Assembly: GCA_022710725.1 (NCBI GenBank)
Contig: JAKLGK010000012.1
Span: 1 to 64,000, forward strand
DNA from: Verrucomicrobiota bacterium
Lineage (GTDB): Bacteria; Verrucomicrobiota; Kiritimatiellia; CAIQIC01; JAGNIJ01
DNA length: 64,000 nucleotides
Direction: 5' to 3'
Below the pieces are notes generated by a model. The model did not search any database. It was not told where the DNA came from and was given only the letters and a program-made list of their open reading frames with translations. The translations under genes were made by a program, and so were the position numbers. This document shows positions 44,593 to 52,179 of the stretch, one piece after another; positions within the stretch are counted from its first letter, which is position 1; every line of letters begins with the position of its first letter.

Positions 44593-45675
44593 ATGGCCCC
44601 TCTCCGCACGGTATTCCTGCTCCAGGACCTGAAATTCGGGGGCACGCAAACACAGGCCCTGGCGCTCGCGCGCGGCCTGCCCGCCGACCGCTTCGCCGTG
44701 GAAGTCTGGACCATGGCCGCCGGAGAGGACCTCGATCCCGCGCCGGTCCCGCGCGTGAAGCTGGCGGACGGGTCCGTCGTTTTCGCGCGGGCGATCGCCG
44801 CGCTGGGACGCGCGCTGAAGCGCAGTCCCCCGGACCTCCTCGTGCTCTGGACGGTGGTGCCCAACCGGTGGGGCCGGATTCTCGGCCGTTGGGCGGGCGC
44901 GCGGGCGATTGTCGGCAACTGCCGCGACGGCTCGGCGCCGCGCCGCCAGCACGAGCGCTGGCTTTGGCGCTTCGCCGATCGTGTCGTCTGCAATTCCGGG
45001 TCGCAGCGCCGCGAGCTGGTCGAATCGCTGGGCGTGCCGGCTGCGCGCGTTTCCGTGGTCTACAATGGCGTCGATGTCGCCCGATTTGCGCCGGGGCCGG
45101 CATTCCGTGAACCCGTGCTGCTCAACGTGGCCCGGCTGGTCCCGAAGAAGGATCACGGCACGCTGCTGGCGGCCCTCCGGATCGTGCGGCAGCGGAGGCC
45201 GGACGTCCGGTTGCGCATCGCCGGCGACGGGCCACTGGCTTCGAGCCTGCGGGCGTCCGTGCGCGATTTGCCTCCCGACTCGGTCGAGTGGCTTGCCGCG
45301 CGGAGGGATCCCGTGCCCCTGTACCGTGGATGCGCGGCGGTCGTGTTGAGTTCGCTAGTCGAGGGCCTGCCGAATGTCGCGCTGGAGGCCATGGCCTGCG
45401 GGCGACCGGTGGTGGCGACCGCGGTGGACGGCGTCCCCGAGGTTGTGGAGCACGGACGGACCGGTTGGCTGGTGCCGCCGGGCGATCCGGGCCGGCTGGC
45501 TGAAGCCCTGCTGGAATGGCTGGCCGATCCGGCCCGCGCCGAGGCGATGGGCGCGGCGGGCCGGGAAAAGATCGTGTCGTCCTTTTCTATGGAGGCTATG
45601 ATCCAGCGGTATGCGGAGGTTTTTGAACAGGCGCTGGCTTCTCGCCGGCGTGTTGCTGCTGACGGGTTGCTGTGA
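44593..45675 (+). CDS. Family 4 glycosyltransferase
   Basis: A 360-residue GT-B glycosyltransferase. N-terminal block: FLLQDLKFGGTQTQALALA. The donor-binding C-terminal half shows LLNVARLVPKKDHGTLLAAL, then SSLVEGLPNVALEAMACG and RPVVATAVDGVPEVVEHG, carrying the EX7E motif typical of GT4. It follows the radical SAM gene by one base, and its last 65 bases overlap the next gene in another frame. It probably adds a sugar to a lipid-linked or peptide acceptor in the cytoplasm. Confidence 0.93.
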   Translation: MAPLRTVFLLQDLKFGGTQTQALALARGLPADRFAVEVWTMAAGEDLDPAPVPRVKLADGSVVFARAIAALGRALKRSPPDLLVLWTVVPNRWGRILGRWAGARAIVGNCRDGSAPRRQHERWLWRFADRVVCNSGSQRRELVESLGVPAARVSVVYNGVDVARFAPGPAFREPVLLNVARLVPKKDHGTLLAALRIVRQRRPDVRLRIAGDGPLASSLRASVRDLPPDSVEWLAARRDPVPLYRGCAAVVLSSLVEGLPNVALEAMACGRPVVATAVDGVPEVVEHGRTGWLVPPGDPGRLAEALLEWLADPARAEAMGAAGREKIVSSFSMEAMIQRYAEVFEQALASRRRVAADGLL

Positions 45676-46618
45676 CGCACGCGGCCCGCGTCGGGGGCAA
45701 GCCTGGACGATTCCAGGCCTGGCGCTGGAGATGCCGTGGATCCCTCCGGGGCGCGCCGGGTTGGGCAGTACGCCGGAAGAGCGCGCTTGGGCGGAGGGGC
45801 CGGAGGGCATGGCGCCGCGCAACTGGTTTGTGGACGAGGGGCTGCAACCCCGCCCGGTCGTTTTTAAGCGCGGGTTCTGGATGGGGAGGACGGAGGTAAC
45901 GCGGGGCCAGTGGCGGCAGTTTGTGGAGGCCACCGGTTATGTTTCGGAGGCGGAAAGGAAGGGCGAGGCGTGGGGTTACGATGCGGCCTCCGGCAGGATG
46001 GCGAATCTCCCGGGCTTGAACTGGCGCGAGACGGGCTTCCCTTTCCCCGTGCGCGACGATCATCCGGTTTCATTTGTAACCTGGAACGATGCGGCCGCAT
46101 TCTGTCGCTGGCTAACGGAACGCGAGGCCGCGGCGGGCCGGTTGCCGTCCGGCTATGCGTACCGCCTGCCGGGCGAGGCGGAATGGGAGTATGCTTGTCG
46201 GGGCGGGCGGACGCGGACGGCGTTCTGGTGGGGAGACTCGCTGCAGGACGGGCACGGCCGCATGAACGCCGCCAGCCAGGATGCCGATGAAAAAGGGGGC
46301 TGGGACATGGCCTGCCCTTGGCCGGACGGGTTCAAGTTTATTGCGCCGGTGGATACCTACGGTGAACGAGGCCGTAATGGTTTTGGGCTGGCCGACATGC
46401 TGGGGAACGTGTGGGAGTGGTGCGCGGACGGGTACGATCCGGACGGGGCGCACGCCATGATATGGACCAACAGGACCCCGCGGCGCATCCTGAAGGGCGG
46501 GGCCTTCGACGATCGTCCCGGTTACCTGCGCTGTGCCGTCCGGTCGGCGCCCAAGCCCGATGATGCGAACCTGGCGCGGGGTTTCCGCGTGTGTCTGGGT
46601 GGAAAGGTCGAACCGTGA
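45611..46618 (+). CDS. SUMF1/FGE-domain lipoprotein lacking the catalytic cysteines
   Basis: A 335-residue exported protein. The signal ends in LLLTGC (Cys20), a lipobox. The body follows the FGE-sulfatase fold: FWMGRTEVTRGQWRQFVEAT, HPVSFVTWNDAAAFCRWL, YRLPGEAEWEYACRGG, FGLADMLGNVWEWCADGY, and a final GGAFDDRPGYLRCAVRS, ARGFRV. In true formylglycine-generating enzymes the segment after GGS carries two copper-binding cysteines; here it reads FDDRPGYLR, so that pair is absent. A structural or other enzymatic role is likely. It overlaps the GT4 gene by 65 bases. Confidence 0.87.
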   Translation: MRRFLNRRWLLAGVLLLTGCCDARGPRRGQAWTIPGLALEMPWIPPGRAGLGSTPEERAWAEGPEGMAPRNWFVDEGLQPRPVVFKRGFWMGRTEVTRGQWRQFVEATGYVSEAERKGEAWGYDAASGRMANLPGLNWRETGFPFPVRDDHPVSFVTWNDAAAFCRWLTEREAAAGRLPSGYAYRLPGEAEWEYACRGGRTRTAFWWGDSLQDGHGRMNAASQDADEKGGWDMACPWPDGFKFIAPVDTYGERGRNGFGLADMLGNVWEWCADGYDPDGAHAMIWTNRTPRRILKGGAFDDRPGYLRCAVRSAPKPDDANLARGFRVCLGGKVEP

Positions 46619-47607
46619 GGGTTCGTCGGGCCATCGCGGGGTTGTGGCTGGCCGCGCGGGTCATGGCGTCGGGTGTCGAGCCCGGACAGGATCATGAAAT
46701 CGGGGAACTGGGTATCGTGATGAAGTGGATTCCGCCCGGACTGTGCCAGGTGGGTTCGGGTCCCTACGAGCAGGAGTGGACCGATGGTCCGGAGGGGCAG
46801 GGGAATCGCAAGTGGTTCGCCAACGAGGGCCCGTCCCTGGCGTACTTCGAGTCCGGCTTCTGGCTGGGCCAAACCGAGGTAACGATTGAGCAGTGGCAGA
46901 TGTTTGTCGCCGGCACGGGGTATGTCACGGACGGGGAGCGGCAGGGCTTCGCGTGGGGATTTGACTGGCAACTCAAGACGCTGGCGAACGTGGACGGGGC
47001 CAACTGGCGTCAACCCACGTACGGCCTGCCGCTGCGGCCGGACCATCCGGTTTCCTGCGTGAGTTGGAACGATGCCATGGCCTTTTGCGAATGGTTGACG
47101 GCGCGCGAAGCGGCGGCCGGGCGACTGCCCGAGGGCTACGAGTATCGCTTGCCGGGCGACGCGGAGTGGGAGTACGCGTGTCGTGGCGGGCAAGGGGACA
47201 CCCGCTTCTGGTGGGGCAACAGCTTGGCCGGCGGCGAAGGTCGTCTCAACGCGGCGGGGGACGATGTCGTGGTCCCCGGCGATCCCGCGTGGCGATGGAA
47301 CAATCCGTTCCCGTGGAGCGATGGATACGGATTCATTGCGCCGGTGGATGCGTACGGAGAGCGCGGCCGGAACGGGTTCGGCCTGGCGGACATGCTGGGC
47401 AATCTGTGGGAGTGGTGTTACGACGGATACGACCACCATGGCGCGCATGCCCGGATATACATGAAGGGGACATCCAACCGCCTGTTACGGGGCGGGGCCT
47501 TTGACGATCGTCCCGCCTTTCTGCGTTGCGCCGTTCGCCAGGCGCCGGCTCCGGAAGAGGCCAATTTCGCGCGCGGCTTTCGCGTGTGCCTGGGTTCGCC
47601 GCCCTGA
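46615..47607 (+). CDS. Second SUMF1/FGE-domain exported protein (tandem paralog)
   Basis: A 330-residue paralog of the preceding gene, sharing motif order, for example FWLGQTEVTIEQWQMFVAGT, HPVSCVSWNDAMAFCEWLTA, YRLPGDAEWEYACRGG, FGLADMLGNLWEWCYDGY and GGAFDDRPAFLRCAVRQ. It too lacks the FGE catalytic cysteines. The start is GTG 46615, overlapping the previous stop (GTGA), with GGAAAGG upstream; the N-terminus looks like a plain signal peptide (ASGVEPGQ follows) rather than a lipoprotein signal. The tandem copy suggests duplication; the two may act together in the envelope. Confidence 0.86.
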   Translation: MRVRRAIAGLWLAARVMASGVEPGQDHEIGELGIVMKWIPPGLCQVGSGPYEQEWTDGPEGQGNRKWFANEGPSLAYFESGFWLGQTEVTIEQWQMFVAGTGYVTDGERQGFAWGFDWQLKTLANVDGANWRQPTYGLPLRPDHPVSCVSWNDAMAFCEWLTAREAAAGRLPEGYEYRLPGDAEWEYACRGGQGDTRFWWGNSLAGGEGRLNAAGDDVVVPGDPAWRWNNPFPWSDGYGFIAPVDAYGERGRNGFGLADMLGNLWEWCYDGYDHHGAHARIYMKGTSNRLLRGGAFDDRPAFLRCAVRQAPAPEEANFARGFRVCLGSPP

Positions 47608-47647
47608 TCCCTGGGCATTTTACCTCCGTCGGTTCCTCCGTGGAGCC

Positions 47648-47673
47648 TGGCCATACTTTGCAAAGTGTGGCCA
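47648..47673. repeat. 26-base near-perfect palindrome, copy 1
   Basis: TGGCCATACTTTG and CAAAGTGTGGCCA pair with a single A/G mismatch. It lies 40 bases after the tandem SUMF1-like genes. The core CCATACTTTGCAAAGTRTGG is repeated about 80 bases to the right. Confidence 0.8.
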
Positions 47674-47725
47674 GGGGGTATATTTATGTAATATTCAGCA
47701 GGGGAAAGTAGTATGACATATTATG

Positions 47726-47749
47726 CGCCATACTTTGCAAAGTATGGCG
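47726..47749. repeat. 24-base perfect palindrome, copy 2
   Basis: CGCCATACTTTG and its complement CAAAGTATGGCG form a perfect palindrome, sharing its core with copy 1. It sits only five bases before the stop of a convergent gene. There is no T tract after either copy, so simple Rho-independent termination is not obvious; a binding site or a mobile repeat is possible. Confidence 0.8.
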
Positions 47750-47754
47750 AGGGG

Positions 47755-48798
47755 TCAGATGACGCCGAGGAACGACTGGATACGCTGCTGCACGACTTCA
47801 TTGCCATAGAACAGGGCGCCGCGAATCCGCTCCCGGTACCGATCACTCTTCGATTCAAAATCGCGGATGAACCCCGGCGAAGGATAAAACGAAGCCAGCA
47901 TGCGGCCGTAGCCCAACCGCTCCACATGCCACGCGTTCAGCCACTGCTCGATGGCGCGCCGGATCGGAAACGATAGCACCGGCTTTCCGTAATACAGCGC
48001 CTCGGAAATCAGGCTGTGGCCGCCGCCGCAGATCACGTAGCGGCAGCCGGCCAGATCGCGGAGAAATTCCTCCTCCGCATTCGGCTTGAAGTGCAGATTG
48101 CCTTCGCTCCCGGTCCTCTCGAGGCCGTACACCAGCACCGGCCGTCCGATCCGGCGCAGGAACGGAACGAACCGCTCGAACGTGGAATAACCCTGGTACG
48201 CCAGGACATGTTCGCCCTCGCGAGATCCGTGTTCCAGGACCTTCTGGCGAAGCAGCGGCGGCACAACGTGAAGCGACCCGTCCGAGGGCGGTCTCGGCGC
48301 GGGGAAGAACGAGGTGGCCACGTGAACGGAAGCCCCGCTGAAGAGCCGCCGGATGGCCCACACGGTCGCGAGGTATTCCGGGTACCTCGCCAGCGGAACG
48401 CATGACCCGCAGAGGGGGAGGATATGCTGGTGGTCCAGGGACAGGCACGGCACCCCGAGTTCGCGCGCGACCGCCGGCACGAGGCACTCGTAGTCCGTCA
48501 GGGCCGCGTCGGGCTGGAACCGGGAGAAACAATCCCGCACCGTCCGGAGATGATCGGCCCGACGCCGCTGGAAGCGCATCAGGCTCGCCAGCGTGGCGGC
48601 CGCGCGGACCCGGTGCCCCGTCACGACGGTCGCCGGGTTCGGACACGCAGTCGCAGGATAGGCCCCGCGGAGCAGGTCCAAGCCTGTGTCATGGCTGACG
48701 AAATGAAACTCGTGCTCCGGGAACATCCGGGCGATCGCCAGGGCTCGGATGGCGTGCCCGTGCCCCGTTCCGTGGACCCCGTAGATGATTCGCGCCAT
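47755..48798 (-). CDS. Glycosyltransferase, MJ1255-like (GT-B type)
   Basis: A 347-residue protein beginning MARIIYGVHGTGHGHAIRAL, a nucleotide-sugar glycosyltransferase N-terminal block with a GxGHGxR-type loop. The C-terminal domain holds CRYVICGGGHSLISEALYYG, corresponding to the donor-binding glycine/serine loop of MurG-like and MJ1255-like enzymes, with KPVLSFPIRRAIEQWLN after it. ATG 48798 is chosen because the open frame upstream is not of this family. It is divergent from a GT2-type gene. Substrate unknown. Confidence 0.82.
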   Translation of the reverse strand: MARIIYGVHGTGHGHAIRALAIARMFPEHEFHFVSHDTGLDLLRGAYPATACPNPATVVTGHRVRAAATLASLMRFQRRRADHLRTVRDCFSRFQPDAALTDYECLVPAVARELGVPCLSLDHQHILPLCGSCVPLARYPEYLATVWAIRRLFSGASVHVATSFFPAPRPPSDGSLHVVPPLLRQKVLEHGSREGEHVLAYQGYSTFERFVPFLRRIGRPVLVYGLERTGSEGNLHFKPNAEEEFLRDLAGCRYVICGGGHSLISEALYYGKPVLSFPIRRAIEQWLNAWHVERLGYGRMLASFYPSPGFIRDFESKSDRYRERIRGALFYGNEVVQQRIQSFLGVI

Positions 48799-48897
48799 GG
48801 TGTGCCAAGCATAAGAAAGCCCGGCGGCCGTGTCCGCAAGAAAGTGGCGCGCCCTTTTCACTAAACATTTCCCGCCCGATGTGATTGACTGCGCGCC

Positions 48898-50001
48898 ATG
48901 GAATGGCTGGCGCCGGGTTTGCTGGTGGCCCAAATTGTGGGATTGGGCGCCCTCGTCTGGATCGGGGGGCGCCGCCTGAAGACGCCGGCCGCACCCGCCC
49001 CGGCGCTGGAATGGCCGGCCGTGTCCGTCATCATCCCCGTCAAGGGCCTGTCCCGCGCCGCCCGGGAAGGAATCGACTCGCTGACCGCGCAGGGCTATCC
49101 CGACATCGAGTTCCTGTTCGTTACGGAGAGCGAAGGCGACGAGGCGACGCCGCTCATTCGCGAAGTCCTTGGGCGGGTCCGCGGACGCCATATTGTTGCC
49201 GGCCCGGCCGCATCATGCGGGCAGAAGAATTTCAACCTTCTAGCCGGAATACGGGCCTCCGATCCCGGCCGCCCGGTTCTGGTCTTCTGCGACGCCGGCC
49301 ACTCCGCTCCGCCGGACTGGCTGCGAGAACTGGTCGCGCCGATCGCCGCGCGGAAAAGCGAGGTCTCCACGGGCTACCATTTCGTTGATCCGTCCCCTCC
49401 GGCGATTCCGTCGGCCGGCCGGGCGGCGACGGTGCTGATGCTTCACGTGCTCCAGCAGATCCCCGGCCTGGCCCAGCCGTGGGGCGGCGCCTCCGCGATG
49501 ACCCGGGCCCTGTTCGAGCGCCTGAACCTGGCGGAGTTCTGGGCGCGGCAGGTCGTGGACGATGTCTCGCTGGCGCTCTTGCTGAAAAAGCAGTCCGTGC
49601 GCGTCGTCCCGGCGCCCGCGGCTGTGATGCGGACGGTCCTGGAATCGGAATCGTGGGCCGAATGGTATCGCTGGCTGACCCGCCAGCTCTTCTATCTAAA
49701 AATGTATTTCCCCTTCGCGTGGTTCGTGGGCGGCCTGCTGGGATACGCGATGGCGGTATTCCTGCTGATCTGCCCTTTTTCCGCGATGGGCCCGGCGCCC
49801 TGGGCGCTGCTCCTGCTGCTCATCGTGGGGATGCGCAGCTTTCACCCATCGCCGGGGCCGTGGGGACGCTGGCTGGCCGGCGGCGTGGCGGCGATTGTTC
49901 TGGCCTGCATCGGCCACGCCCGGACCGTGTTCATGCGGGGTCTGACATGGCGCGGCATCGTGTACGAAGTCGCGCGAGACGGCTCGGTCCGGAGGATTTG
50001 A
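48898..50001 (+). CDS. Membrane-bound family 2 / GT21-like glycosyltransferase
   Basis: A 367-residue protein. An N-terminal helix is followed by a GT-A domain with VSVIIPVKG near residue 42, LVFCDAGHSAPPDW (the DxD-like position) and QVVDDVSLALLLKK, and then PPAIPSAGRAA. Three to four C-terminal hydrophobic helices anchor it (VGGLLGYAMAVFLLICPF). The layout resembles ceramide glucosyltransferase (GT21). It may glycosylate a lipid, which would fit with the alpha-oxoamine synthase at 56525. Confidence 0.85.
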   Translation: MEWLAPGLLVAQIVGLGALVWIGGRRLKTPAAPAPALEWPAVSVIIPVKGLSRAAREGIDSLTAQGYPDIEFLFVTESEGDEATPLIREVLGRVRGRHIVAGPAASCGQKNFNLLAGIRASDPGRPVLVFCDAGHSAPPDWLRELVAPIAARKSEVSTGYHFVDPSPPAIPSAGRAATVLMLHVLQQIPGLAQPWGGASAMTRALFERLNLAEFWARQVVDDVSLALLLKKQSVRVVPAPAAVMRTVLESESWAEWYRWLTRQLFYLKMYFPFAWFVGGLLGYAMAVFLLICPFSAMGPAPWALLLLLIVGMRSFHPSPGPWGRWLAGGVAAIVLACIGHARTVFMRGLTWRGIVYEVARDGSVRRI

Positions 50002-50006
50002 AGCGG

Positions 50007-50444
50007 TCAGTCCCGGCCGGCTTTATAGGAGGCGCCCGTGTGCCCGTCCGTCGTCGGCTCGCTATCGTCGTCATCCCCGCCGCTGTCGCCGGTCGCGATG
50101 ATCACGGCCGTGATCGTCCCCGCCACGACCGCTTCGCCGGCCAGGACCTTGGCCGTGCGGCCGGGCGCTTCGCCCCAGGCGCCGAAGTTCAGCCAGGAAA
50201 GCGTCCCGCCCACCGCGAACGGATTCTTCCAGCGGCTGGGCCGGAAAAACGCGGTCAGGTCGGACCAGGTGCTGAACTCGGTGTGCACGCCCGCGCCGAC
50301 ACTGTCACCGGATGTGAAGAGGACCAACTCGGCCCGGGAATCCTCAACGGCCGAGGCGCGCGCCAGGCCGGTTGAAAGCGAATGAGTCATAACGGTGAGA
50401 GCAGAACCAATAGCCGCCAGCGTCGCGAAGCGCATGCTTTTCAT
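50007..50444 (-). CDS. Exported hypothetical protein
   Basis: A 145-residue protein with a signal peptide (FATLAAIGSALTVMTHSL), a central segment NPFAVGGTLSWLNFGAWGE and a hydrophobic helix near residues 102-120, then an acidic glycine/aspartate tail. ATG 50444 has AAGGAGG six bases upstream, which decides the start. No family recognised. It lies 55 bases from the GT-C operon above it and converges on the GT21-like gene. Confidence 0.62.
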   Translation of the reverse strand: MKSMRFATLAAIGSALTVMTHSLSTGLARASAVEDSRAELVLFTSGDSVGAGVHTEFSTWSDLTAFFRPSRWKNPFAVGGTLSWLNFGAWGEAPGRTAKVLAGEAVVAGTITAVIIATGDSGGDDDDSEPTTDGHTGASYKAGRD

Positions 50445-50499
50445 CAGCCGCCTCCTTGCTTGTTGCCACTCTACACGCGGGGCGCACTCCTGACCATGC

Positions 50500-52179
50500 T
50501 CAATCGTGTTGCAGCCGGGAAAGATCCAGCAACATCATGGACCCGTGCCGGAACACCGCGCAGACGTCCGCCTGTCGCAGCACTTCGCTGCCGCTTCGGC
50601 GCATCGCAGCGTGGGCTTCCCGTATCGAGTCGCCGAATGGCTCGAAATAGGTCGGCGCTTCCTCTTCGTAATGAGCGAGATCCGCCAGCAGGTGCGTGAC
50701 GCCCCAGTTCCGGCGCAAGCGCAGCAGGGGCTCGGGCGTGGTGGCGAAATAGGCGTCCGTGAGCGCCTTCATGCGCCGGCGCATCTGGTCCGCGCACCCC
50801 TGGTGAATGGCCTCGTGGCATTCCCGGTTCATGAGCACCGAGCGGCGGGAGAGCCAGGGGACGTTGTCCAGCGCGCCTTCAGGCCAGCCGGCAATCAGCG
50901 AGCCCGGCGGGAGGGCGGCGAGCCTGCGGTAGAGTTCGCGATCCGCGGAGGCGTCCACGCTCAATCCCGTCGCGCCGCCGCCGCGTCCGCCCAGGAGCAG
51001 CAGGCAGGCCAGCGTCACCACGGCTGTTGCCGGCCCTGCTGCCACAGGGCGAATTGCGAACGCCAATTGCCGCACGGCGGCCGGCAGGAGGAGCATGGCC
51101 AGCACGGGCGCCGAGTAGATCATGTAACGCTGCGGAAAATAAAGCGACGGGGCCAGCCGGGCGGCCGCCAGGTAGGTCAGGACCGCCGCCGCGAGCAGGA
51201 GCAACAGTCGACCGGCCGCCGTTTCCCGCCGGGCAAGCAGGACCGTGCCGGCCAGCGTCAGGAGCCCGAAGCAACCGGCCAGCGCGACGAGCAGCAGCGA
51301 TGGGTGTCCGTACGTGGACCGGGCCGCCATCCGGTCGCGCAACGCCGGCCACCAGGCGGGATCGCCGCCTTGGAGGCTGCGCCCGAAGGCATCCGCGAGA
51401 GCGGAGGCGACATCGAGGAAGGGCGGCCGGTCCTCGAAGCCGTATCGGCCGCCCGGCCCCAGTTCGGGGTAGGCGGCCACGTCCGCCGGGCCCAGCCGGC
51501 GGCCATAATCCGAGGTCTGGTTGGGGAGCATGCACAGGGCCGAGACCGCGAAAACGACCAGCAGCAACGCGGCCTTCTTCCACTTCGGTCCCGGGGAGAG
51601 CACAACCAGGCCCGCCAGCGCCAGTCCCAGCACGAGGGCGATCGGCGGATACAGCGACGCGGCGAGGATGGTCAACACGGCCAGCAGGCGGGGCCGGTCC
51701 GCGACCAGCGCGAAAGCGCCCCACGCGACAAGCGGGAACGCCCAGGACCGCGCCGTGCCGCCGGCCATGCGATACAGGAATTCGCGCGACGAGAGCGCGA
51801 GCGCCAGTGTCGCCCACGCGCCGATCGGCCCGCCCAGCCGGAACGCGCACCATCCCAGCGCGGCCATCAGCAGCGCGTACTGGACGAGCGGGAGGACCTT
51901 GCTGGTGAAGGCCGGATCGAAAAGGCGGCCGGCGCAGCGGTAGAACAGGCGGTGCCCGACCGGCGTCATGGCCAGGCGATAGTTGACCAGGTAGTCGTCC
52001 TCGCGGATCCCGGGTTGCGCCTCCCGGACGAACGGGACCAGCCAGTGCCGCGCGTCGTCGTTGAAGCGGTAGGGGTCGCCCGCGAGGCGGATGCTCTCCA
52101 GCAGGGACGGGCCATAGAGGATGACGAGGCTCGTGATGGCGAGCCAGCGCCACGCGGTTCGTTTGTCCAGTCTCACCAT
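50500..52179 (-). CDS. Polytopic membrane protein, GT-C-like
   Basis: A 559-residue protein with a dozen or so hydrophobic helices. The first loop carries YRFNDDARHWLVPFVREAQ (Asp41-Asp42), in the position of the acidic residues of GT-C enzymes, and the C-terminal 130 residues are soluble. The frame extends upstream, but ATG 52179 overlaps the preceding stop and starts at a helix-containing N-terminus. No specific family is clear. It is the last gene of the flippase operon, and a role in transferring sugars at the membrane is inferred from layout. Confidence 0.68.
   Translation of the reverse strand: MVRLDKRTAWRWLAITSLVILYGPSLLESIRLAGDPYRFNDDARHWLVPFVREAQPGIREDDYLVNYRLAMTPVGHRLFYRCAGRLFDPAFTSKVLPLVQYALLMAALGWCAFRLGGPIGAWATLALALSSREFLYRMAGGTARSWAFPLVAWGAFALVADRPRLLAVLTILAASLYPPIALVLGLALAGLVVLSPGPKWKKAALLLVVFAVSALCMLPNQTSDYGRRLGPADVAAYPELGPGGRYGFEDRPPFLDVASALADAFGRSLQGGDPAWWPALRDRMAARSTYGHPSLLLVALAGCFGLLTLAGTVLLARRETAAGRLLLLLAAAVLTYLAAARLAPSLYFPQRYMIYSAPVLAMLLLPAAVRQLAFAIRPVAAGPATAVVTLACLLLLGGRGGGATGLSVDASADRELYRRLAALPPGSLIAGWPEGALDNVPWLSRRSVLMNRECHEAIHQGCADQMRRRMKALTDAYFATTPEPLLRLRRNWGVTHLLADLAHYEEEAPTYFEPFGDSIREAHAAMRRSGSEVLRQADVCAVFRHGSMMLLDLSRLQHD

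Noticed and set aside
45611-47607. Formylglycine-generating enzyme (sulfatase maturation)
   Set aside because: The copper-binding cysteine pair after the GGS/GGA block is missing in both proteins, so catalytic FGE activity is unlikely.
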